A DNA stretch of 64,000 nt, from positions 37,272,610-37,336,609 of the forward strand of contig CM060173.1 in NCBI GenBank assembly GCA_030549775.1, given 5' to 3'. How positions within the stretch are numbered: position 1 is the stretch's first letter; each line of letters opens with the position of its first letter. The position numbers and the translations under genes were made by a program. The notes under the pieces are model-generated. The model had not been told where the DNA came from, made no database searches, and was given only the letters and a program-made list of their open reading frames with translations. The stretch is from Tamarix chinensis. Lineage: Eukaryota > Streptophyta > Magnoliopsida > Caryophyllales > Tamaricaceae. Positions 25,669 to 36,529 of this stretch are shown here, one piece after another.

Positions 25669-26225
25669 TATAACACCCCGAGTCAATACGACTAAGTAGG
25701 GGATACCTTGGAGTGCTTTTGAATTGATTAGTTGGCCCCACATATCAACATGAGTCCTTTCAGCATACTTTTTCCTCACTTATGCAATTCCTAAGAAATT
25801 TTTAGAAAATTTTTGAAACTTCTCAGGAGGGTCACCCATCCAAAAAATTACTCCATGGCTAGCATGTTTAACTATGGAATTCTTAGGACGGAATAACCAA
25901 AAGGAATATATACCATGTTGATATAAGTATCTTATAATACTCCACTCAATTTGGGGTATTACATTACTTATATCAACATGGTATACCATCTTTTTGGTTA
26001 ATTTTTCCTAAGAATTATATAGTTAAGGGTGTTAGTCGTGGAGTAATTTTTAGGATGGTTGATCCTTATAGGAAGTTTTAGAAATTTTCTAAAATTTTCT
26101 TAAGAAGCAAGTGAGTGAGTATAAAGCACACTCAAAAGGACTCGTGTTGATCTATAGGGCCAGTCAATCAATCTAGAATACTCTAAGGTATCCCTTACAT
26201 GGTCATATCGACTTGGGGCGTTACA
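25669..26225. mobile_element. Head-to-head pair of Cassandra-type LTRs (5S-rRNA-like)
   Basis: Two arms of one sequence lie in opposite orientation: left arm 25669-25963 (minus) and right arm 25964-26225 (plus). The left arm starts TGTAATACCCC and ends GGGGTGTTATA; the right arm ends GGGGCGTTACA and lacks the first 30-40 bp. Each arm holds a block like plant 5S rRNA: on the left arm (minus strand) GTTAAACATGCT...GGATGGGTGACCCTCCTGAG (25822-25881), comparable to GTTAAGCGTGCTTGGG and GGATGGGTGACC of 5S. The right arm has GTTAAGGGTGTTAG and AGGATGGTTGATCC (26020-26070). This is the hallmark of Cassandra TRIM elements. Flanks attac and gtcac may be a decayed target duplication in copia gag. Confidence 0.75.
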
Positions 26226-26450
26226 GTCACAAAGGAGTGGACTTCTAAAGCAATGAACATTGAAGAGGCAAGAGATTTGAAAAAGAAAATAACAATTGAA
26301 TAACTCTTCAGAAATTTCATGGTTCATCAATCAAAGTTGAAGAAGGAAGGCATGAAAGAAAAAATAATCCTATAGATCTAAAATCTTCCACTTCCTCTAG
26401 AAAATAAGAAGAGATTCTAGGAAAAAGGTCAACTAGTGTAGTTGAGCTTT
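26226..26450 (+). pseudogene. Ty1/copia gag, continued
   Basis: Reads KEWTSKAMNIEEARDLKK, then a degraded LFRNFMVHQSKLKKEG. This matches the copia gag segment W..KV.AI.EAKDL...LEELIGSLMTHE that should follow the part ending at 25668. It shows that the Cassandra pair lies inside gag. It fades near 26450, where LTR F begins. Confidence 0.75.
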
Positions 26451-28754
26451 TTCCTGTTTATGCCTCAAGTTTGTATAATCTTTTTTTTTCTATTTTTAAT
26501 TTTAAAATTTAATAAGGTTTTTTTGTAATGTCTTAGTTTAAGATTTTGGTTTTAAGTTTTTAAAAGATAATAATCTCTCAGTAGGGATTTCTGGTTTTAA
26601 GGATGTTTTGTCTCCATTAAGTAAGTGATTCTTACTTCTAAAATATTTAGTAAGTATTCCTACATATTATATGTTACCTTAAGTTGATTTCTGCATGTTT
26701 GCATGAATGAATATAGCCTATATAAGTGAGTTGGATGGATAGATGGTAGAATTTGAGTAACAATCATGAAATTTGGTAAAAATAGGATATGATGATTCCA
26801 TGTTGTGAAATGTAAGTTAATTTGGTTGAAACCATATTTGATTATGTTGGTACATGTTTTAATGTGGTTAAGGATGATTTATATGTAAGAATCTACTTGA
26901 AATTTAATGATTGGTGTTGTGTTAAGGCCAACCAATCAAATGGTTAGGTTAAACCGATTGACTGGTTCCTAAAATAGTTAACTGGTTGACCCAGCCCATC
27001 GATTGGTAAGCCTACAAAACCTTTGGTCTTGCTCTCTACTTAAACCCATTGACTGCTTGGGCAAAACTGATAGACTTTTCTATGAACAATTGGCTGGTTT
27101 GTCCAAACCAATCAACCGGTTTGAGGAAAAGCATGGTCTGGTTGAGTTAAACCAATCGACTAGTTAATGCAACCGATCAGCTAGTTGAGCCATAATGATC
27201 AACTTATTGAACCAGTTTGCATGATTTGTTTCCTTTCTGTTTGATTATTCTTTGAAGCTATGTTTAGGGCTATACTAAGAGTATTAATAGGATAAACATA
27301 GATTTTATCATGGATTATTATCCTAATTAAAGGATTAAAATGGATCATAATTTATGGTATACTCTATGAGTACTGTAAAGGCTAAATAGATATTTCACTT
27401 ATGATAAATGATTATATTGAGAAAAGAGAAATGGTACCCAGAATTAGCTTGATAAAAATAGTATGGTAGATGTGAATAATACTATCCAAGAATAAATGGA
27501 AAATCCACATGGTTGGAAAAAAGGAAAGAAAAGGATTGATATGAAATAACATGGATAATTGCCTTGCTTGTTTTTTATGGCCCTTGTATGATCATCCATT
27601 CTTATGAATAAAATACTAATCATGTAAAGCAAAAGATAATCAATTTAAGTATGGGTCTGGGTTTCCTAATCCTCAATTACCTATCAGAGGTTAGTCTGCA
27701 TTCAAGCATTTTTGGTGCCTTTGGGCTTTGCAGTCAAGTGGGATCTTGAGAGGTTTTGGTGCCTTACCTACTCTAGACACTGATGATGTTGTAACACCCC
27801 CAAAATTTACTCCTGAAAAAAAAATTAAAAGAATAAAGCGGAAGCTAAAATAGAATTTGGGGTATGTTACCGCCACATCTAACATAAGATAAATGTCCAT
27901 CATCTATCTCATACTAGATGTAAGGCTAAAACCTGTCAAACAAAATTTCAAAGATCTATGTCGTGAGGATAAACTCTCACAAAGAGATATCCACAGACAG
28001 ATGGCAAGTGAATAAATTCACTACATAAAATCATCACTGAATGAATCAGCGGAACCTGTGAAATAAATCCAAATTTTAAAAGCTTATCAGAGTACCAGAA
28101 ATTAAAGTCAATTACAATACCCTTGAAATTATAAATACAACACTTGTAACTTCCAAAGATGAATAAAGTTAAACAAGATAAAACCCAACGGGTCAAATTC
28201 CGGATTGCCTACACTCTCAAGTCAAGCCTTCTACCCCAAAACAGTATCCGATCTTAAACCTGCACAAGAGATCTACTCCCCACCATTAGTGGATCATCAC
28301 AGGACCCATTCAACCAAGGTAGTATCAGTACGGGTCCAATACTGAGTAAATCCCACTACCCTATCTTATGGGAGAGACATAAACTATAACATCAAGTGCA
28401 TATTAAATTATGGTACAATACGTTGATACAATATTACGCATACTCAAAACCCACATCACAAGTCCTACCATACACATATAATAACATGTGAAACATATGT
28501 AATATCCTATTTAAACATATAAGGGTGGTATGACCGAAGTATAAAGTAGCTCGAGTGCCTCAGGTAGGAATAATCCATATTACTGATAATTCATTACATG
28601 GCCACACATAGAGCATATAACATAAGAATGAGCATGTAGGCAACATACGATGATACATGCAATAAGGCCTGGTTACTTTTCAGGTAACTTATTATTATTC
28701 TCCTTAATAATATGTTCATTCCACACATACTCTTTAATAGTCCATGTGAGTGCG

Positions 28755-29075
28755 GGAACCCCACTATTATAGCAGGTGGACCGGAAAACATACACACAGG
28801 GCAAAACGCACCTGACCACTATTATTCGTCGGTGGACCGGTCTCCAGGGCAGAACGCTCCTGGCCACTATTATTCGTCGGTGAACCGGTCTGGCCCTGAC
28901 TCACATGGTGTTTCACTGTAAGTTATTAGTATCTTCCCCATGTCTTATTGATTTTACGTTTGGTTTGCTGAGCACGGAATCTCCCACTATTATAGCCGGT
29001 GGATCGGAAATATATACAGGGAAAAACGCTCCTGGCCACTATTATTCGTCAGTGGACCGGTCTGGGTCCAGCTCA
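28755..29075 (-). repeat. Box array in LTR-E (3+2)
   Basis: On the minus strand there are boxes of the form CGGTCCACCGACGAATAATA with GTGGCCAGGAGCG, very close to those of LTR-A. There are three in the first group as read left to right and two in the second. A box may have been lost from the second group. Confidence 0.8.
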
Positions 29076-30310
29076 ACATCTTCCTCTTTAAGTAATTAGT
29101 GTCTTAACATATCTTATTTGAAAGTATTTTACCCTTGACATGCATGGCTAACTATATCCACACTTATCCTCCGAAGAGGGCCTGTCCCATATCTTGGGAC
29201 TCTGGCGCCCCTTATCACACCTCGATATCCATTCCCTTTTACACTTACACATAATGAAAACCAACTCCTAAGGGTGTGGGTTAAGGCCCAACACCTCGTG
29301 ACATCAGACTCCATCCGCTATTAGCCTCTAGGGTTTCCCTTGAAACCCTAATTAGACCTATGTGGCCCAACTTCCTCTTACTTCACTACCATTAATTCAT
29401 TTGTCCTCAAATTCCTCATCTCATTTAGATTCAATCCTGAATCATATCACTTTACTCATTGATTTCGTAGGTGATCGAAAACCCTAGTTGGCCACTCCAA
29501 ACCCTAGCACATTTCTTCCCACAAGTAATCTCTCTACTTTTCACCTAACCTGACTTACCTCCCATGGCACCCATACTCGTTCCTCATATATTAAATTTCC
29601 ACTCTTAACCCACTACTCCACTCATCCTTAATTACTCTTACTTCCATATTTTCCCCCTTATCATCCTTTCACATTCATGTCCCCCACATCATATTATTAG
29701 CATCCTAGCATGCATGTCCTAGAGGGTCACGTCATATAATATCATAACACAACAGAACAACCATTATGCACATGTCATAAGGAATTCATATAAGCATACC
29801 TCAACTCCAAGCTGTGCTACAAGTAATTGGTCATTAAAATCATATAGTTCACAACCTGACATAACACATGGCACACAAGGCACATAACTCACATAAAATT
29901 GATCTTAGCCACATCCTTACGAAACACCCATAAGTGGAGGTAAGTAGAGACTTACCTAAATCTGAAGCTAGCTAAGCGAGATAAGAGGGAGAGAGAAGAT
30001 TACTAGCTCGAGGATCCACAATAAGGCTTTCCTAGATCGCCGATGAAAATCGAAAACTAAGTTAGAAACTATCCTATCGATCAATAATTCAATTATTATA
30101 ATTAAATCGACACAAAGAGACACAAACAATTTTTCTTGGAAAACATGTCCAAAACCTAGGACTCAAGAGCATAGCTCTATTAAGATTTAAGGTTACAAAT
30201 CAATCAAAACGGATTAATACACATATCACTTGGGAAATTTTAAATTAATTTGGAAAGCCTGAGAAAGAATAATAGATTAGATAAAAGACGCATAGCAAAA
30301 ATCAATTTTA

Positions 30311-31070
30311 TAAAACGATCCCCGAAGATTAGGGTTTTTAATCCCTAAACTACGAATCAACCAAATCAATTCAATTACCTCATATTGATAGTTTTAAAAC
30401 ACAATTAAACTAATTTTAGATAGATCTAGATAATTAATTTCAACAAAATAATCTTCCTAGTAGCCAATATAAGACTATCCATTTTCAAAATTAGGGTTTT
30501 AAAGCTCACAACACAAACTCTGGTAATTCAAATTAATTAGTTCAAATTAAAGGTATTAAAAAGCAATTAGGATCATTTCAACTATTTCTACAAATTCAAT
30601 TTTAGAAAAACAATTATACACATAATCAATTTCATAATCTCCCTTAAAATCTAGGGTTTTAGGCCCGAAAATACAATTCAGTTGAATTCTATTAATTTAA
30701 TCAAATTGAATGTTTAGAAATGCAATTAAACACATTTTATAACATATCAAATAATCAATTGATCAAAACCAATAAAAGAATTAACCAATTTAGCACAATT
30801 AGGGTTTTTGAGCCCAGAACACAAATCCGATCAATTCTTGCTAAAATATATAAATTGACGGTTCGGAAATGTAATTAAATATATTCTAGTGTCAATTATA
30901 TAGTCAATTAAACAAAAAATCCCGATTACACAATCCAATTTCGACCCACAAGAGTTTTGACCTAAAAATCCAATTCCGATTAACTACGTATAAATTTATC
31001 AAATTGACGGTTCCGACATGAAATTAGATACATTTTAAAACATATTGTATAATCAATTTATCCAAAATCA
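30311..31070 (-). repeat. Degenerate tandem repeat of about 155 bp in LTR-E
   Basis: Five units are marked by AGGGTTTT (or AGAGTTTT) at 30331, 30493, 30653, 30801 and 30951, with spacings of 162, 160, 148 and 150. Each is followed by a CCAAT/AATTC-rich stretch and then a variant of AAATTGACGGTT.CGGAAATG and ATACATTTTA. Identity between units is low. Confidence 0.65.
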
Positions 31071-32316
31071 CCAAATCGGGCGAATCCAAAAAAAATCGGG
31101 CATAACCCGGCCAAAAATCTAATTTTTCAAAATTCCAACATAACCATACAATTAACCTATCCAAATCATTCTCGCAGCACATATATACATAACCAAACAA
31201 TTAATTTATCTTATCACAAGCTAAATCATACTCAATTAATCAAATCTAATTTTGGCCTGGACTTTATGTCCCTTATTTGGATAGGTTTCCATGGTATGTG
31301 AGACCATGAGATGGTGTACATTCCATCACTCGATGATAATAAAATATGGATTATAAATATTTGTTGGTAAATTACAAATGATAACCAAGTGAATGGTTAA
31401 TAATTAGATAAGGATGGATGTAATGGCATGAATGAACAAAAAGGAATAAAAGTTCATTTATACACTTGGCTAATGGTCAAAATGAATAATTGATTATGGA
31501 ATGAAATATTGACTTGGTGATTGACTTGTCTCATATATGGATAAATAAATGGTATAACCTACAAGATTGAGTAATTAGAAATAAACCATAGAGTTTGCTT
31601 GGATCTCTTTGATATTATATGGATATGTGCTTATGTGATAAGGATGTGAAACCAAGCATAATATATTCTACTTTTTTGGAGTTGTGAATGATAGCATGCC
31701 CTTATGCACTTTTACCTTTACATATATGGATTTTTCATGACGCTTATTGTATTTTATATTCATGTACGGTATAATTTGTATACTTGTGGTTATATTGAGG
31801 GAACAAATTGGCTTACTCAGTACATAGTGTACTGATGTTTTTGTTTTCTTGGTCATATGCTCATTCCCACGAGTAGAGGGCTATGTACAGGTCTTGGGAG
31901 ATACCCAGTAGAGGGCCTAGCTCAATTGGGTTAGGGCTTGAAAGCAAGGATATTCAGAGATTTTTGTAGGGTTAGTGGCAGACCAAGATTTTAAGTTGAG
32001 TGTTATGCCCCAACCTTATTTTATTATAGCCTTGTATTTCTACCTACATGTATTTTATAATGATTTAGTTGGAACCCATTATGGTCGTCTGATGTAAACA
32101 CTCCTTTAAGTTGTTTATTTAATTTGTTATTTTCACGCATTCTGTTGTTTTTAATGTTTTGGATGGTTTTAGTCTTGTGTTGTATATAGGGTAGGTGACA
32201 GACGTTTATCTTTTGTCAGGTACAATGGTAACACCCCATTTTTTCTAAGTGTGTTTTCAAATTTTGCAATGTTTAAAAATAAAATATTTTTTGGTAGTGA
32301 AAAATAGGGGTGTTAT

Positions 32317-34010
32317 AAAACCAGTTGTCAACCTTTGTTTCATGGTTGTAGGAGAGGAATCATTAATCTCTACCTCCTTCACTAGCTTTAATGATGATGA
32401 TGACATTGATGAGGTTGAATCTAATTTTTTCTACTCTTATGATGATTTTTTATGTGTCTTACATGATTCCTTACATAATAATGATAGATTAATGAAAGAA
32501 AAGAGACAATGTAAGAAAAATATCTTGATCACTGAAATGAAAAATACCTCTTGCATTGAATGAAAACATTCTTCTAGAATCTCTCATGCTTTAGGTAAAA
32601 TCTAAGTTAATGAGAAGGTGATTGAATTTGATTCCTACAAGATGTTTGTTATTTATTATTACAAGGTTAAAATAGATATACTTGATAACAAAATAATTGA
32701 TCAACAAGTCAAGTGTGCTAAATATGTTCAAATTGTCTACAAATTCATCAAAGATGAAGAAGGCTTGAGCTTGTTACTTGGGTGTCAAAGGTATGCCAAG
32801 AACCATGAAGGTATTGGCTATGGAGATAAGACAGTCTTGAAACATAGAATGCTCAGAAACTTTTTTGTGAGAGCCTCAAAGGCTCGCCAACTATCTCAAC
32901 AAAAACCCATTGGTTGTAATATGTATGGCAAGCTCATAACTTTTCTATATGCAAGCATGCTAAAAATGCTAAAGTTGCTCCCATGCATAAAGTAGTTTCT
33001 TGTAGCATCTTCTTGCAAAGGTATTAAAAATGTTAATGGTGATTCAAGGCCTAAGAATGTGTCGGTACTTAAGGGAATCATCCTTCACGGATTAGTAACT
33101 AACCCTTCAAGGACCCATTGATTAGGCACCTAAACTAAGACATTTGTGCTTATAGGTATGCTTTAAATTCAAAATAAGAAGCCATAAATGGTTCCTAGAT
33201 AGTGGATGCTCAAGGAACATAATGGGTGATCGGACCATGTTCTACAAGTTAACTCCATATGAGGGTGGAAGTATGACATGTGGAGAAAACTCAAAAGGAA
33301 AGATCATCGGTGTTGGTAGCATTAGTATTAGTAACTCTAAATCCTTCATTAATGACGTGTATTTGATTGATGGCCTTAAGCAGAACTTTATTAGCATTAA
33401 TCAATTATGTGATATAAGGTTTTAGTTAGTTTCTCTCATTCGCATTGCATGATTTCAAATAGGGTAGATAAATATATTATATTTGTATGCCTACACATTA
33501 ACAATGTGTACATGCTTGATGTTAAATCTATTAATTTGCATAATACAAATTTAAGTGCCATTGATAATGATGCATGGTTGTGGTATAAGTGCATTACACA
33601 TAGTAGCATAGGTTTGTTGAACAAACTTGTTAGAAAAAACCTAATGCGTGGTCTTCTAAAGTTCAATTTTGCAAAAGATCGATTATATGATGCATGTCAA
33701 CAAGGAAAACAATATAAGTTTTCATTTAAACCCAAAAATGTTGTGACCACATCTCCAATACTTGAGTTGTTGCATATAGATATATTCGACCAACTAGGAC
33801 CCATAGTATGGGTGCTTGTAGATATACATTAGTCATTGTGGATGATTGCTTATATTATACCGGACATTATTTCTTTCTACTAAAAATGATACTTTTAACA
33901 TTTTTCTTTTTATTGCTTAGAAAATCTAAGTAGAAAAAAGAACAATAATATATGCTATAAGGAGTGATCACGGCAAGGAGTTTGAGAATGTCACCTTTAT
34001 TGATTTATCA
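32317..34010 (+). pseudogene. Ty1/copia gag C-terminus, protease and integrase N-terminus
   Basis: In order: LCFMVVGEES with an Asp-rich run (gag/linker, 32330-32430); a linker with LLLGCQRYAKNHEGIGYG (32770-32830); protease WFLDSGCSRNIMGD (33190) with LIDGLKQNFISINQLCD (33370-33415); GAG-pre-integrase WLWYKCITHSSIGLLNKLVR and DACQQGKQYKFSFK (33570-33730); and an integrase start LVIVDDC and IRSDHGKEFENV (33825-33990). The DSG active-site triad of the protease is kept, but frameshifts and stops are many. Reverse transcriptase and RNase H are absent. It belongs with gag at 25085 and the LTRs at 23198 and 34368. Confidence 0.85.
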
Positions 34011-34215
34011 TATATAGGATATTCACATGTACTGATACGCATCATTTCAAGGAGATCATTTCCCATATTTCCTTAATACGTAATTCTTCAGGGTTTTTTT
34101 TTGACATCTATGAATCTGTGCAAGGGAGGTTTCTCTTTCGATCTCATTATTGTTGTATCATTTGCTTACAGGTCACAACATTGCCAACCCTTTACCCTTA
34201 GCTTTTGTTAATAGC

Positions 34216-34230
34216 AAAAGGGGGAGAGAA
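34216..34230 (+). other. Polypurine tract
   Basis: AAAAGGGGGAGAGAA, typical of the tract that primes plus-strand synthesis in SIRE-like copia elements, about 140 bp before the 3' LTR. A second weaker purine run (AACATGAGAAGA) directly abuts the LTR. Confidence 0.55.
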
Positions 34231-34367
34231 TCTAGAATCTGGATTAAAAGTTGCACAATTGATAAATGAAAAGAGAATATACTAAAATTCTCACCCAATT
34301 CATACTCATTACCTTGTGTATTGGCACATTCACACTTTTTGTTTATCAACATAAAACATGAGAAGAT

Positions 34368-34480
34368 TGTTGACATCATTAGTTAAACAATATCCTTGTC
34401 CTTATTTTGATGATAAAAACGGGTTTAAAAAACTAATGTGTTTGTTTAAGTGTGCATAAACTATGATTGATAGCAACAGT
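34368..34480 (+). mobile_element. 3' LTR of the SIRE-like copia, truncated
   Basis: About 110 bp aligns with the start of the 5' LTR: TGTTGACATCATTAG, CCTTGTCCTTATTTTGATGA, GTGTTTGTTTAAGTGTG, and CTATGATTGATAGCAAC. Similarity stops near 34480, so the rest of this LTR is missing or replaced. Confidence 0.75.
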
Positions 34481-35160
34481 TTCATAAAGCAATAGCTATA
34501 AAGTTTATATTTATCTATACTTTTTTTTAAATATTTATTTTAGTAACACTTTTATGTTATATTTAGAAGAAAGAATAACAAACAATTATGAAGTTTCTTA
34601 AAAAAAAAATAGTTGCTAACAAAATTAAGTCAACAAGACTACAACCTTGATCGTATAAGACGTTCTTTCAAAGTATAAACGATTAGTTTTATCATTCAGT
34701 TTTATCAAAAATCCTGTAAAATAAATAAATAAAATAAAATCTTGATGCGCTACATAAGATTCAATCCCTTGCCTTGTGCCATGGGAACACACTGAGCGAT
34801 CATCTAGATGTGATTTTTCTTATCCTTTACCTGCTCGGAACCATGTGACACCATCAAAATGGCTCCGTCCGTGGGCGTAGTATCTCTAAGAACATGAGAG
34901 AATCAAGGGCCTTGTCTATGAAATTGACTCATCTCAAAGAAGGAAAGATAATAAAAATAAAAATAAAAAAAATTGCAACGTCTTTCCCTGCCATTTAATA
35001 CTAGTGCAGAAGCTCATGTATTCAATCATGATTGCAGGTGCATAAAGTTTAAATTCCCATATCAATTTGGATCCAAAAAAGGTGTAAGATCAGTCGGAAC
35101 TCTACACCTCGCAACTGCAATGCCCAACGTAAGTCTACAAATAAAGCCATACAAATAATA
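34481..35160. other. Intergenic, downstream of the FLOE1-type gene
   Basis: AT-rich, low in obvious repeats. I see no open frame of interest and no transposon ends. Confidence 0.5.
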
Positions 35161-35184
35161 TGACAGACCAAACCAATGATGGAC

Positions 35185-35190
35185 TTTATT
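35185..35190 (-). terminator. Polyadenylation signal
   Basis: AATAAA on the minus strand, about 245 bp after the stop codon of the FLOE1-type gene, followed by a T-rich stretch. It would give a 3' UTR of roughly 260-280 bases. It is a canonical signal at a normal distance; use is inferred. Confidence 0.55.
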
Positions 35191-35434
35191 GACGATTAGC
35201 TGATGAAATTCTTTAAACTATTCATATTTTACACAATCCTGACGATGATCACACAGTTCCAAACCAACGGTAGCACACGAGCACTCAGTAATGAAATGAA
35301 CACTTGGGTAAAAATGATGAAACTAGTTTCATCAAACGACACATCAGTTACAGACAGTCTGGAAAATCAAAGGGTAGAGAGATGTATATGTGCAAGCTGT
35401 TCAATACAGGGAGATTGATAGATCATAATGCACG

Positions 35435-36529
35435 CTAACGTCCAAACCAACCCCGTGGAGGCTGCACATCCCCATCATTCATCAACTTATCCAGAACCAC
35501 GTTCAAGTCAACTGACTGGCCATTCTCCGTCAATTTTCTTACAGTTGCACGTACATGCTCCCTTGGAAATCCCATATTGGTCACTTTGTCAACAACATCG
35601 TCAATGGGAACCCTATTCCCGCTTCCCCCTGAAGCGCCTGACCCACCACTGCCATTAATGGAAGCAGTTGGCATTGGCTGAGGTAAGACCCTTGCAGCAG
35701 GAACAAGAGGGTAGTTGGTGGAACCTCCAAAAGAATGCGACAGCGGTTTCACTGATGAGCCACTACCATAACGTGAGGGTGATCCACTGTAAGAAAATGG
35801 CTCACTACGTCCTTGTGATGAGGCATACCCAGGGGAGAACCCAGAGCTGGACCTGCCAGTTGATGGATCATACATGTGGGAAGGGACGCCTAAAATCTGC
35901 TGAGGGGCAGTTGCCGGCTGAGAAGGGGGCTGAATGACATTTGGTTGATAGCTTGGGGGAGGAATATAAGAGGCTTCCTCAGGACGATGGCCCAGTGGGG
36001 TCTGGATTTGAGGAGCACCGGCTGCAACAGCTGGATGCCGCTCTAGAGGTTGGGGAGGCTGAGAGTATGGTGCAGGAGGGGCTGATTGACATTGCTGATG
36101 TTGTGGGGCAGGAGATAGCTGTTGTGGGGCAGGAGGTGGCTGCTGTGGGGGCTGCTGATGAGGTGAAGGCATCTGGTATTGCTGAAGTGAAGCTTCCAGC
36201 CTTTGGCCTGGAGGTGGAAAGTAGGCATCTCGCTGACGGACATAAGGCATCTGACCTTGGGGATACTGACTTGGCAGTGGCATTGAAGGAACAGGGGCAG
36301 GAGGTGGAGCATTAGGGGGTGGGAGTGTAGAGAGCGATTGTCCGGCAGCTGCACTGAACTGTTGGTTAGGGTGCTGAGAAGCAGATGCTGCTGATTCTAC
36401 AGGATCAACCAGTGTTGTCTTCTGAGTTTCTGAAAACTGTTCTACATTTGACATTTGCAATTTCGACAGCTGCATATGAGCTTCTGTAACATCCTGTTTA
36501 TCCTTCAAATCCTGCATGTCATTTTGTAC
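35435..36529 (-). CDS. FLOE1-like: FLOE1-type gene, last coding exon
   Basis: The exon has 364 codons plus TAG at 35435, with acceptor GAGCTGCAG|GTACAAAAT at 36530. The frame stays open upstream of the acceptor to 36682, but that part is intron. It encodes the end of the coiled coil (DMQDLKDKQDVTEAHMQLSK), the long Pro/Gln/Ser-rich region, a Ser/Gly/Tyr-rich stretch and the C-terminal DUF1421 domain. The complementary strand is open at several places because of the biased composition; those frames are not genes. Confidence 0.9.
   Translation of the reverse strand, partial: VQNDMQDLKDKQDVTEAHMQLSKLQMSNVEQFSETQKTTLVDPVESAASASQHPNQQFSAAAGQSLSTLPPPNAPPPAPVPSMPLPSQYPQGQMPYVRQRDAYFPPPGQRLEASLQQYQMPSPHQQPPQQPPPAPQQLSPAPQHQQCQSAPPAPYSQPPQPLERHPAVAAGAPQIQTPLGHRPEEASYIPPPSYQPNVIQPPSQPATAPQQILGVPSHMYDPSTGRSSSGFSPGYASSQGRSEPFSYSGSPSRYGSGSSVKPLSHSFGGSTNYPLVPAARVLPQPMPTASINGSGGSGASGGSGNRVPIDDVVDKVTNMGFPREHVRATVRKLTENGQSVDLNVVLDKLMNDGDVQPPRGWFGR

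Larger units (their letters stand above)
27790..31245 (-). mobile_element. Long solo LTR, copy E
   Basis: On the minus strand it ends GGGGGTGTTACA at 27790, and carries the box array (28755-29075) and a weak hairpin (28326-28344). It shares with LTR-A, at 29230-29300 and 29330-29480, several words in reverse (for example CACACCCTTAAGAG and CATAGGTCCAATTAGGG in A). Beyond 29950 it diverges from A and B and instead holds degenerate repeats of about 155 bp (30311-31070). The 5' end lies near 31245, where LTR F resumes, but I could not fix it exactly. Confidence 0.65.
26450..32316 (+). mobile_element. LTR F (gypsy-like), split by solo LTR-E
   Basis: The LTR sequence occupies about 26450-27789 and 31245-32316. 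It contains a possible TATA (CCTATATAAGTG near 26717), a palindromic motif array (26925-27215), CCTTACCTACTCTAGACACT just before the LTR-E insertion, GGACTTTATGTCC just after it, and the CAGTAC-ATAGT-GTACTG hairpin (31818-31834). It ends GGGGTGTTATA at 32316. It sits within the copia element: gag on the left, the gag C-terminus and protease on the right. The left end is placed only to within about 50 bp, and no target duplication was recognised. Confidence 0.6.

Noticed and set aside
25822..26085. A functional 5S rRNA gene
   Set aside because: Only internal blocks match, with changes at key positions, and they lie within two inverted LTR arms. Cassandra-type LTRs explain it.
35428..36315. Plus-strand frames of 76-124 codons opposite the last FLOE1-type exon
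   Set aside because: They are antisense shadows of the Gln/Pro-rich coding sequence.
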